Shown here: in pieces, positions 15,101 to 22,671 of the stretch
Position numbering within the stretch: position 1 is the first letter of the stretch
Layout of the letters: every line of letters begins with the position of its first letter
Source: Desulfobacteraceae bacterium
GTDB lineage: Bacteria > Desulfobacterota > Syntrophobacteria > BM002
DNA length: 27,172 nt
Assembly: GCA_002899795.1 (NCBI GenBank)
Contig: PPDG01000073.1
Span: 1 to 27,172 of the forward strand
Direction of reading: 5' to 3'
Translations under genes and position numbers: made by a program
Notes under the pieces: generated by a model
Seen by the model: only the letters and a program-made list of their open reading frames with translations
The model's database searches: none
What the model was told of the DNA's origin: nothing

Positions 15101-18100
15101 ATGTGTGCTGAAAAAGCCCGTTCAGGAAACGGTGTGGTAGGCTCAGTATTGGTGGCGGGCGGTGGCATCGCCGGGATTCAGGCAGCTTTGGACCTGGCGA
15201 ATTCCGGCTTTTACGTCCACCTGGTGGAAAAGTCGCCAGCCATCGGCGGGATCATGGCTCAGCTAGATAAGACCTTTCCCACCAATGACTGCTCCATGTG
15301 TATCATCTCTCCCAAGCTGGTGGAATGCGGGCAGCATCCCAATATCAACCTGCTTACCTGTGCCGAACTGGGAAGTGTTACTGGTGAAGAAGGCAATTTG
15401 CAGGCCACAGTGTGGCAGGAGCCACGGTTCATCAACTTGGATAAATGCACTGGCTGTGGAGATTGTGCCGAGGTTTGTCCGGTGACAATGTCCAGTGAGT
15501 TCGACGAGGGTATTGGGCCCAGAAAGGCCACCTACAAGCCTTACGCCCAGGCCATTCCCGGCGGCTATGTGATCGACAAGCGCGATCGCTCTCCCTGCAC
15601 CAATGCCTGTCCCAACCATGTAAACGCTCATGGTTATGTGGCTTTGATTGCCCAGGGCAAGTACCAGGAGGCCATGGAGGTCATCCTCAGGACCCTGCCC
15701 TTTCCTGGAACCATCGGTCGCATCTGTCCGCATCCCTGCGAGACCGCCTGCAGGCGGGCTGAGGTGGATGAACCTATTGCCATCTGTGCCCTGAAGCGTT
15801 TTGTGGCTGATCAGGTGGATATTGACGATATCCCGGTTCCTGAGATTGACAAGCGAGATGAGAAAGTGGCCATCATTGGCTCCGGTCCTGCGGGACTCAC
15901 CGCCGCTCATTTTCTTGCTCTGGAAGGGTATGAGAGCACTGTCTTTGAGTCTCAGTCAGTTGCAGGGGGCATGCTGCGGGTGGGTATTCCGGACTACCGG
16001 CTGCCGCCTGAGGTTCTGGACAAAGAGATTGGGGCCATCACCCGGCTTGGGGTTGAGATAAAGCTCAATACTGCTTTGGGTCGGGATGTGAGCATTGATG
16101 GACTTTTCAAAGAGGGCTACAAAGCGATCTATCTTGCCATCGGCGCCCACAAGGACCTGCAGCTAAACATTCCTGGTGAGGATGCGGAGGGCGTCCTTTC
16201 CAGTGTTGATTTTCTCCACCGAGTCAATCTGGGCGAACTCACCACGCTTGAAGGCAGGGCGGTGATCGTCGGTGGCGGTAATGTGGCCATTGATACGGCC
16301 CGCTCTGCTCTACGTTTGGGGGCGGAGAAGGTCACAATAATCTATCGCCGCACCCGAGCTGAGATGCCCGCTTACGAATACGAAGTAGAGGATGCCTTGG
16401 CTGAGGGCATAGATATCCAGTATCTTACCGCCCCCCAGCAGATTCTCACCAAAGACAATGAAGTGATCGGCGTCCAGTGTATCAAGATGGAGCTGGGAGA
16501 GCCGGACTCTTCTGGCAGGCGACGGCCGGTGCCGGTACCGGGGAGCGAGTTTATTGTAGAGACCGAGTGGATGCTGCCGGCCATTGGTCAGACGCCGGAG
16601 TCAGCCTTTCTGGCTGACACCTCAGGGTTGGAGATAAGCCGCTGGGGGACCATCGAGGCTGACCCTGTGACCTTCGCCACCAAGGCAGAGGGTGTATTTG
16701 CCGGTGGTGATGCCCATACCGGCCCTTGGGTGGCCATTGGGGCAGTGGCTCACGGCAGAGAAGCTGCCATTTCCATCTCTCGTTATTTGCGGGGTGAGGA
16801 TATGGGGGCCGGAAGAGAGCCGGTGGAGTTTCCGCAGGAGAATTTCGTCCCCATTCCTGAAGACATCAAGGCAAGCCCCAGGGCCAAACAGGCCCACATT
16901 GGTATGGCAGAAAGAACTGGCGGCTTTGCTGAGGTGGAGCTGGGGCTTAGCGAAGAGCAGGCCAGGGCCGAGGCGGCAAAATGCCTCAACTGCATGTCCT
17001 GCTGTGAGTGTCTTGCCTGCGTGACCGCCTGCCAGGCCGAAGCTGTAGAGCACAGCATGCAGGGGCAAGAGGTCACTTTGGACGTGGGTTCAGTGATTCT
17101 TGCCCCGGGGGCTGAAGCCTTCGATCCTTCGTTGATAGATACCTATCTCTACGGCAAACATCCGAATGTGGTTACCAGTATAGAATTCGAGCGTATTCTG
17201 AGTGCCTCAGGTCCCTTTCAGGGCCATATGATCCGGCCCTCCGACCACAAGGAACCCCAGAAAATAGCCTGGCTCCAGTGTGTTGGCTCCAGGAATGTGC
17301 AGCACTGCGACAACGGTTACTGCTCCGCAGTCTGTTGCATGTATGCCATTAAGGAGGCAATTGTTGCCAATGAACACTCCGATGAGCCATTGGATACGGC
17401 GATTTTCTTCATGGATATGCGCACCTACGGCAAGGATTTTGAAAAGTATTACAATCGGGCCAAGGATGATTACTCTGTACGTTTTGTCCGCTCTCGCATC
17501 CACTCCATTGATCCCGCCGAAAACGACAACCTGGAACTGCAGTATGCAGATGAGAGCGGTGAGATCAAAGTAGAAGAATTCGATATGGTCGTGCTGTCGG
17601 TGGGATTGCAGCCATCCAAAGGTGCTGTGGAGTTGGCGCAACGGTTGGATGTTGAGCTGAACCATTACAACTTTGCCGAAACCACAAGTTTTGAGCCAGT
17701 GAAGACTTCCAGGGCGGGCATCTATGTGTGCGGTGCTTTTCGGGATTGCAAGGACATCCCCATCTCGGTTATGGAGGCCAGTGCAGCAGCGGCTGCGGCT
17801 GCCACACCCCTGGTGGAAGCACGCAACACCATGACAACGGTGAAAGAGCTTCCCGCCGAACGCTCGGTGGCAGGCGAGGAACCCCGCGTGGGTGTTTTCG
17901 TCTGCAACTGTGGCATAAATATCGGCGGGGTGGCGGATGTGCCTGCAGTGGCCGAATATGCCAAGTCACTCCCCAATGTGGTGTATATCTCCGATAACCT
18001 ATTCACCTGCTCCCAGGACACCCAGGAGAAAATCCGAGAGGCCATAGAAGAGAACAATCTCAACCGGGTGGTGGTGGCCGCTTGCTCGCCCCGCACCCAC

Positions 18101-19552
18101 GAGCCCCTCTTCCAGGAGACCATCCGTGAAGTGGGACTGAATCGTTATCTCTTTGAAATGGCAAACATTCGTGACCAGAACACCTGGGTGCATCAGCAAG
18201 ACAAGGAAGCTGCTACCCAAAAAGCCAAAGACCTGGTGCGCATGGCAGTGGCCAGGGCATTGTTGCTCGACCCGCTGCAACCAGTTACCCTTGGTCTCCA
18301 CAAATCCGCTCTGGTGGTGGGAGGCGGCGTGGCAGGCATGGTGGCCTCCCTGACCCTGGCAGACCAGGGATTTCCCGTGCAGTTGGTGGAGAGGAGCGAC
18401 CAACTGGGAGGCAATGCTCGGAAATTGCTGGAGACCTGGAAGGGCGAGGAAGTGGGTGAGTACTTAGAGCAGTTGGTGGGTCGCGTCCGGGAACACAAAG
18501 ACATTACCGTTAACTTTAACACGAGAGTCAGCGGTAATGCCGGGTTTGTGGGTAATTTCGAAACTACTTTGGAAAACGTGGACGACCCCGGGCAGAAGAA
18601 CACGGTACAACACGGTGTCACCATAGTGGCCACCGGCGGGAAACCGTTTCAGCCGACGGAATATCTTTACGGAGAGGACGACCGGGTGTTCACACACCTG
18701 GACTTTGATGAGCGCTTGAAAGAAAATGGTGACGTCCTCAAGAATGCCAACAGGGCTGTGTTCATACAATGTGTGGGCTCGAGGGAGCCGGATCGCCCTT
18801 ACTGCAGTAAAGTCTGCTGTACCCATTCAATGGAGAGCGCCCTCAGGCTCAAAGAGCGCAAGCCAGAGATGGATGTCTACGTGCTCTATCGGGACGTTCG
18901 CACCTACGGCTTCCGGGAGGATCTTTACAAAGAAGCCCGTGAAAAAGGGGTGTTTTTTATCCGCTACTCCCTGGAGCAAAAACCCCAGGTAAGTAACGGC
19001 GATGGTCCGCTGCAGGTCCAGGTCCATGATCCTATCCTGGACCGGGATGTGATCATTCCCACTGATCTTCTGATTCTGGCCGCCGCCATCCTTCCCAACG
19101 AGGGAAAAGAGGTGGCCGCAAGCTTCAAGATTTCGCAAAACGCCGAAGGTTTTTTCCTGGAGGCGCATGCGAAATTGCGGCCGGTGGATTTGGGTAGTGA
19201 CGGCCTCTTTCTCTGCGGTTTGGCCCATTACCCCAAACCCATTGATGAGTCCATTGCCCAGGCGCAGGCGGCCGCAGCGAGGGCCGCTACGGTGCTGGCC
19301 AAGGATGTGATTACCCTGGAAGCGGTGAAGGCGGTGGTAGAACCGGATCTGTGCGCTGTTTGCCTAACTTGTGTGCGCACCTGTCCATACGATGTTCCCT
19401 ATATCGGTGAGGAAGGAGCTGCGGTCATTGACCCGGCTGTATGCCGCGGTTGCGGTGCCTGCGTGGCGGAATGCCCGGGCAAGGCCATCTCCTTGCAGCA
19501 TTTCACCGACAACCAGTTGATTGCCAAGTGCGATGCCTTGTTGTTGAGCTAG
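15101..19552 (+). CDS. hdrA: Double HdrA fusion with inserted NfnB/GltD-like NAD(P)H module
   Basis: A 1,483-residue flavin and iron-sulfur protein, predicted cytoplasmic, for flavin-based electron bifurcation or confurcation. Approximate residues: the first HdrA copy begins with GGGIAG (20-25), NDCSMCIISPKLVE, and a 4Fe-4S motif CTGCGDCAEVCP (116-127). An NfnB/GltD-like block follows (165-560): a cysteine motif CTNACP and CPHPCETACRR, an FAD site GSGPAGL and an NAD(P) site VGGGNVAIDTARSA. HdrA-1 then resumes with CLNCMSCCECLACVTAC and CVGSRNVQHCDNGYCSAVCC (to about 895). The second, complete HdrA copy starts VGVFVCNCG (930) and has VVGGGVAGM (1073), CVGSREPDRPYCSKVCC and two C-terminal 4Fe-4S motifs (1418-1429, 1448-1459). 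I chose the ATG at 15101 (AGGAG at 15088-15092) over a GTG at 15092. Next come mvhD, metV and metF, which suggests NAD(P)H- and ferredoxin-linked methylene-THF reduction. No hdrB or hdrC is adjacent. Confidence 0.9.
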   Translation: MCAEKARSGNGVVGSVLVAGGGIAGIQAALDLANSGFYVHLVEKSPAIGGIMAQLDKTFPTNDCSMCIISPKLVECGQHPNINLLTCAELGSVTGEEGNLQATVWQEPRFINLDKCTGCGDCAEVCPVTMSSEFDEGIGPRKATYKPYAQAIPGGYVIDKRDRSPCTNACPNHVNAHGYVALIAQGKYQEAMEVILRTLPFPGTIGRICPHPCETACRRAEVDEPIAICALKRFVADQVDIDDIPVPEIDKRDEKVAIIGSGPAGLTAAHFLALEGYESTVFESQSVAGGMLRVGIPDYRLPPEVLDKEIGAITRLGVEIKLNTALGRDVSIDGLFKEGYKAIYLAIGAHKDLQLNIPGEDAEGVLSSVDFLHRVNLGELTTLEGRAVIVGGGNVAIDTARSALRLGAEKVTIIYRRTRAEMPAYEYEVEDALAEGIDIQYLTAPQQILTKDNEVIGVQCIKMELGEPDSSGRRRPVPVPGSEFIVETEWMLPAIGQTPESAFLADTSGLEISRWGTIEADPVTFATKAEGVFAGGDAHTGPWVAIGAVAHGREAAISISRYLRGEDMGAGREPVEFPQENFVPIPEDIKASPRAKQAHIGMAERTGGFAEVELGLSEEQARAEAAKCLNCMSCCECLACVTACQAEAVEHSMQGQEVTLDVGSVILAPGAEAFDPSLIDTYLYGKHPNVVTSIEFERILSASGPFQGHMIRPSDHKEPQKIAWLQCVGSRNVQHCDNGYCSAVCCMYAIKEAIVANEHSDEPLDTAIFFMDMRTYGKDFEKYYNRAKDDYSVRFVRSRIHSIDPAENDNLELQYADESGEIKVEEFDMVVLSVGLQPSKGAVELAQRLDVELNHYNFAETTSFEPVKTSRAGIYVCGAFRDCKDIPISVMEASAAAAAAATPLVEARNTMTTVKELPAERSVAGEEPRVGVFVCNCGINIGGVADVPAVAEYAKSLPNVVYISDNLFTCSQDTQEKIREAIEENNLNRVVVAACSPRTHEPLFQETIREVGLNRYLFEMANIRDQNTWVHQQDKEAATQKAKDLVRMAVARALLLDPLQPVTLGLHKSALVVGGGVAGMVASLTLADQGFPVQLVERSDQLGGNARKLLETWKGEEVGEYLEQLVGRVREHKDITVNFNTRVSGNAGFVGNFETTLENVDDPGQKNTVQHGVTIVATGGKPFQPTEYLYGEDDRVFTHLDFDERLKENGDVLKNANRAVFIQCVGSREPDRPYCSKVCCTHSMESALRLKERKPEMDVYVLYRDVRTYGFREDLYKEAREKGVFFIRYSLEQKPQVSNGDGPLQVQVHDPILDRDVIIPTDLLILAAAILPNEGKEVAASFKISQNAEGFFLEAHAKLRPVDLGSDGLFLCGLAHYPKPIDESIAQAQAAAARAATVLAKDVITLEAVKAVVEPDLCAVCLTCVRTCPYDVPYIGEEGAAVIDPAVCRGCGACVAECPGKAISLQHFTDNQLIAKCDALLLS

Positions 19553-19665
19553 ATTATCTTAATTACCTCATTCACCGCCCCCTGTGTGGAGGGTCAAAAA
19601 TCTAATGCAGGCTCCACTGGTAGCGGGGATTGAACTGGGGAGCAGAAAGTGATTGGGAGAAGGAA

Positions 19666-20091
19666 ATGAAAGATTTTGAGCCGCAGATTTTGGCATTCTG
19701 CTGTATGTACTGAGCTTACTCGGCTGCGGACCTGGCAGGTTCCATGCGATTGAACTACCCGAGTAACATCAAGATCATCAATGTGCCCTGCACCGGCAGG
19801 GTGGATATCCTTCACCTGCTCAAAGCCGTAGAGGATGGCGCCGATGGTGTCTACGTGGCCGGCTGCCTGGAAGGAGACTGCCACTATGTCAGCGGCAATC
19901 TGAAGGCGAAGAGGCGGGTGACCTATGTGAAGAAAGTGCTCGAGGATATCGGGCTTGAACCAGAGCGGGTGGAGATGTATAACCTGAGCGCTGCCCAGGG
20001 CACCCGGTTTGCTGAAATTGCCCGGGAGTTTACCGAACGCATTCGGGAATTGGGCCCCAGTCCGGTTGGCTCAGGAGCCAAGGCCGCCTGA
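19666..20091 (+). CDS. mvhD: MvhD-like [2Fe-2S] electron-transfer subunit, selenoprotein (TGA read as Sec)
   Basis: A 141-residue protein that passes electrons between HdrA and its partner oxidoreductases. From the ATG at 19666 (GAGAAGG upstream) the frame reads MKDFEPQILAFCCMY, then TGA (19711-19713), then AYSAADLAGSMRLNYPSN and onward without a break. Family members read FCC-x-x-C-S-Y-A-x-A-D-L-A-G here, so the TGA stands exactly where a conserved Cys is expected and is best read as selenocysteine 16. Other conserved cysteines are Cys12, Cys13, Cys42 (VPCTGRVD), Cys67 and Cys72 (GCLEGDCHY). Starting instead at the Met codon 19744 would delete the N-terminal cysteine cluster. Sec versions of this family are known in archaea and deltaproteobacteria. 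A hairpin lies 15-30 bases after the TGA. An alternative, a true nonsense mutation, is less likely given the intact flanking sequence. Confidence 0.88.
19711..19747 (+). promoter_or_regulatory. Candidate bacterial SECIS element in mvhD
   Basis: Directly after the TGA, GGACCU (19728-19733) can pair with AGGUUCC (19737-19743), leaving one bulged U and a GGC apical loop at 19734-19736. This places the loop 21-23 nt after the TGA, within the window used by bacterial SECIS hairpins. The bulged U and a G at the start of the loop are also typical. An outer GC/GC pair (19723-19724 with 19746-19747) may extend the stem. The fold was made by eye. Confidence 0.55.
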
Positions 20092-20172
20092 GTAAACCTT
20101 GATTGCAGCAACAGTGCATCATTTGTGAGGCGTAGAGTTTTTTCAGGATATAGCTTAATTCACGTTGAGGAT

Positions 20173-20193
20173 CGCCACCTGATGGAGGTGGCG
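20173..20193 (+). promoter_or_regulatory. Hairpin immediately before the metV ribosome-binding site
   Basis: CGCCACCT and AGGTGGCG form a perfect 8-bp stem with a five-base loop, ending three bases before the AAGGAGGG Shine-Dalgarno of metV. With no T-run it is more likely an mRNA-processing, stability or translation-tuning element than a terminator. It lies in the 119-base mvhD-metV gap. Confidence 0.45.
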
Positions 20194-20210
20194 GCAAGGA
20201 GGGACAACCA

Positions 20211-20885
20211 ATGGTTGTGGCGGAAAGCAAGCCCATTGAAGAGATCCTAGCAATGGTGGCAGATTTCGACAAGATCCTGCTCACCGGTTGCAAAGGCTGT
20301 GTCACCGTCTGTAATGCGGGAGGACAGAAAGAAGTGGGTATCCTGGCTTCGGCCCTGAAGATTGCTCGCAAGAAAGAGGGCCGGGAGATCGAGATCGAGG
20401 AAATCACCCTGGAGCGCCAGTGCGACCCGGAATACATTGACCAATTAGAAGAGCCCATTGCCAATGACAAGTACGAGGCGGTGGTGTCCATGGCCTGCAG
20501 CGTGGGTCCCCAGTATATCGCCAAGCGCTACGAGGACATGTTGGTGTTCCCGGCGCTTAACACCACTTTTATCGGCGGCTCCCTGGAGCACGGGGTGTGG
20601 GCTGAGTTTTGCCAGGCCTGTGGCTCTTGTGGCATTCACAACTTTGGTACTCTGTGCCCTATTGCCCGCTGTGCCAAGAGTCTTCTGAATGGGCCCTGCG
20701 GAGGGTCGGCTGGAGGCAAATGTGAGATCAGTCCCGAGATCGATTGTGTCTGGCATCTTATATATGAGCGCATGAGTCGTCTGGGACAGGTGGATAAGAT
20801 GGCTAATGTAGTCATGTTCAAAGACTGGACCACAAGTCGTGACGGCGGACCTCGCAAGATCGTCAGGGAGGATTTAAAGCAATGA
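20211..20885 (+). CDS. metV: MetV, iron-sulfur/zinc partner of methylene-THF reductase
   Basis: A 224-residue partner subunit that links MetF to electron donors in acetogens and other anaerobes. An N-terminal cysteine cluster is at Cys27, Cys30 and Cys34 (TGCKGCVTVC). The C-terminal domain has the MTHFR_C signature: CQACGSCG (137-141 cysteines at 134, 137, 140), LCPIARCAKSLLNGPCGG (149-165), GKCEI and DCVW. AAGGAGGG precedes the ATG. The stop overlaps the metF start in ATGA, which indicates translational coupling and a stoichiometric complex. Position after hdrA-mvhD matches MetFV-Hdr-MvhD systems. Confidence 0.92.
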   Translation: MVVAESKPIEEILAMVADFDKILLTGCKGCVTVCNAGGQKEVGILASALKIARKKEGREIEIEEITLERQCDPEYIDQLEEPIANDKYEAVVSMACSVGPQYIAKRYEDMLVFPALNTTFIGGSLEHGVWAEFCQACGSCGIHNFGTLCPIARCAKSLLNGPCGGSAGGKCEISPEIDCVWHLIYERMSRLGQVDKMANVVMFKDWTTSRDGGPRKIVREDLKQ

Positions 20886-21808
20886 AAGCTGGAAGCCATT
20901 TAGAGAAGATGTTTGCCGCAGGGCACTTTGCGGTCACCGGTGAAATGGGGCCGCCCCGTGGTGCGGATGCGGGGCATATTCACGAGAAGGCCAAGTATCT
21001 CAAGGGTATGGTTGAATCAGTCAATGTCACCGACAATCAGACGGCAGTGGTACGCATGGCTAGCATGGCCGTCTGTCGCCTGCTGCTGGATATGGGGATC
21101 GAGCCCAATCTGCAGATGGTCTGCAGGGATCGCAACCGGCTCGCCATCCAGGCTGATTTGTTGGGGGCAGCAGCCCTGGGCATCAAAAATGTGCTTTGCC
21201 TGTCTGGCGACCACCAGAAGTTCGGTGATCACCCCCAGGCCAAGAATGTCTTTGACATCGACTCCATGCAACTTATCGCCACCTGCAAGAAATTGCGGGA
21301 CGAGGGCAAACTCATCAATGACCATGAGTGTGAAGGGGTGCCCCAGTACTTTATTGGTGCAGCGGTAAATCCCTTCGCCGATCCCTTCGATTTCAGGGTG
21401 ACCCGCTTGGCAAAGAAAATTGAAGCTGGGGTGGACTTTCTCCAGACTCAGTGTATTTACAACATGGAAAAGTTTCGCACCTATATGCAGCAGGCGTATG
21501 ACCAGGGACTGACAGAGAAATGCTACATTATGGCTGGGATTACCCCGCTGAAATCGGTGGGTATGGCCCGCTACATGCAAAAATTCGTGCCTGGTCTGGA
21601 GGTGACTGAAGATTTCATCGAACGCCTCAAGGGAGTGGACAAGAAGAAGCAAGGTGATGAAGGCATCAAGATGGCCATCGAGCAGATCCAGGAAGTCAAG
21701 GAGATAAAAGGCGTTGCCGGTGTTCATGTCATGGCAATCGAGTGGGAAGAGCGGGTAGAAGAGATTGTCACCGGTGCCGGCCTGTTGCCTCGTCCAGAAA
21801 TATCATAG
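20882..21808 (+). CDS. metF: Methylenetetrahydrofolate reductase
   Basis: Reduces 5,10-methylene-THF to 5-methyl-THF with FAD, the last THF-bound step of the methyl branch. The 308-residue TIM-barrel length fits the bacterial enzyme. Landmarks are VTGEMGPPRGAD near the N-terminus (the conserved catalytic Glu region), VNVTDNQTAVVRMAS, KNVLCLSGDHQKFGDHP (the flavin-binding DP/GD-type segment), and FLQTQCIYNMEKF with the Q-T-Q motif. The start overlaps the metV stop by four bases. MetF proteins paired with MetV typically do not use NAD(P)H directly, consistent with the adjacent HdrA/MvhD genes. Confidence 0.94.
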   Translation: MKAGSHLEKMFAAGHFAVTGEMGPPRGADAGHIHEKAKYLKGMVESVNVTDNQTAVVRMASMAVCRLLLDMGIEPNLQMVCRDRNRLAIQADLLGAAALGIKNVLCLSGDHQKFGDHPQAKNVFDIDSMQLIATCKKLRDEGKLINDHECEGVPQYFIGAAVNPFADPFDFRVTRLAKKIEAGVDFLQTQCIYNMEKFRTYMQQAYDQGLTEKCYIMAGITPLKSVGMARYMQKFVPGLEVTEDFIERLKGVDKKKQGDEGIKMAIEQIQEVKEIKGVAGVHVMAIEWEERVEEIVTGAGLLPRPEIS

Positions 21809-21814
21809 AAAAGC

Positions 21815-21828
21815 GGGGGCAATCCCCC
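21815..21828 (+). terminator. Weak hairpin after metF
   Basis: GGGGG and CCCCC pair around a CAAT loop, seven bases after the metF stop. It lacks a T-run. It may mark the end of the hdrA-metF transcript. Confidence 0.35.
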
Positions 21829-21905
21829 AGATGTCAAATCCGCATTCCGCGGTGTCGGAATAAATAGTAGCCAAGAACGGAAGAATATATTAGGCTAGGA
21901 TTTGA

Positions 21906-21911
21906 TATAAT
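21906..21911 (+). promoter_or_regulatory. Candidate -10 element for the tmc-like operon
   Basis: A perfect TATAAT lies 64 bases before the next start codon, followed by a small CCCC/GGGG hairpin at 21923-21935. The -35 region is not recognisable, so the call is tentative. Confidence 0.35.
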
Positions 21912-21974
21912 TTTCACATGTTCCCCTTTTCGGGGGTAAGACTATAACGGCCTAATCCAAAAGAGGAGAATCCC

Positions 21975-22625
21975 ATGAGCCTGTATGAATTGCTGCGGGG
22001 CCCCTTACTCTGGGTGGCTTTTGGGGTATTTTTCGGCGGGATGGTGGTGCGAGTCGTCCTGTTTTTCCAGTTGAGCACGCAAAAGGATAAACCCATCTAC
22101 CGGTTTTTTAGTTGGAAATGGCTCTGGCTTTCCATCTTCCATTGGATTCTCCCGCTGAATGAGACCGCCAAGAAGAATCCCGTTGTTACCTCGGTTGGGT
22201 TCGTTTTTCACATCTGCCTTATTGTGACCCCACTTTTCTTGTTGGCGCATGGAGTTCTCTGGTACGAGTCGTGGGAGATTAGCTGGTGGTCCCTGCCTGA
22301 GTCAGTTGCGGATTACATGACGCTCATTGCCATTGGTAGCGGCTTGTTCTTAGGGATACGTCGCCTGGTTTCACCTCACGTACGCATCGTTACCACAGCA
22401 GCCGATTACCTGTTGTTAGCGGTGACCCTGGCTCCGTTTGTAACCGGTTATCTGGCTTATCATCAATATTTTGACTATCAAACCATTATACTGTTGCATA
22501 TGTTTTTTGGCGAACTCATGTTGGTGGTTATTCCCTTTACCAAGTTGAGCCATTTTCTTATATTTTTCTTCTCCAGGGCGGTCACTGGTATGGAGTTCGG
22601 CAGGCGAAACGCTCCTTCCTGGTAA
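21975..22625 (+). CDS. tmcC: Integral membrane cytochrome b-type subunit, TmcC-like
   Basis: A 216-residue inner-membrane protein with about five hydrophobic segments (roughly 8-32, 47-60, 71-92, 110-128, 137-156 and 165-195; the second is weak). Histidines inside membrane segments that could bind heme b include FVFHICLIVTPLFLLAHGVLW and GYLAYHQYF followed by ILLHMFFGE. The length, NarI/DsrM-like plan and the following HdrD-like gene match TmcC of the transmembrane Tmc complex of sulfate reducers, which carries electrons from periplasmic cytochrome c3 to the cytoplasmic side. GAGGAG precedes the ATG. DsrM- or HdrE-like function is an alternative, because the superfamily is diverse. Confidence 0.75.
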   Translation: MSLYELLRGPLLWVAFGVFFGGMVVRVVLFFQLSTQKDKPIYRFFSWKWLWLSIFHWILPLNETAKKNPVVTSVGFVFHICLIVTPLFLLAHGVLWYESWEISWWSLPESVADYMTLIAIGSGLFLGIRRLVSPHVRIVTTAADYLLLAVTLAPFVTGYLAYHQYFDYQTIILLHMFFGELMLVVIPFTKLSHFLIFFFSRAVTGMEFGRRNAPSW

Positions 22626-22671
22626 TGCCGGGAATTCTCTGCCCCATGACAATTCTTTTGAGGAGGGATTA

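Noticed and set aside
19744..20091. Shorter MvhD starting at the Met codon 19744.
   Set aside because: No ribosome-binding site precedes it and it would lack the N-terminal cysteine motif, whereas the frame upstream of the TGA is clearly MvhD sequence.
20173..20193. Hairpin before metV considered as a transcription terminator.
   Set aside because: There is no T-run, and metV must be expressed with metF and probably with the upstream mvhD.
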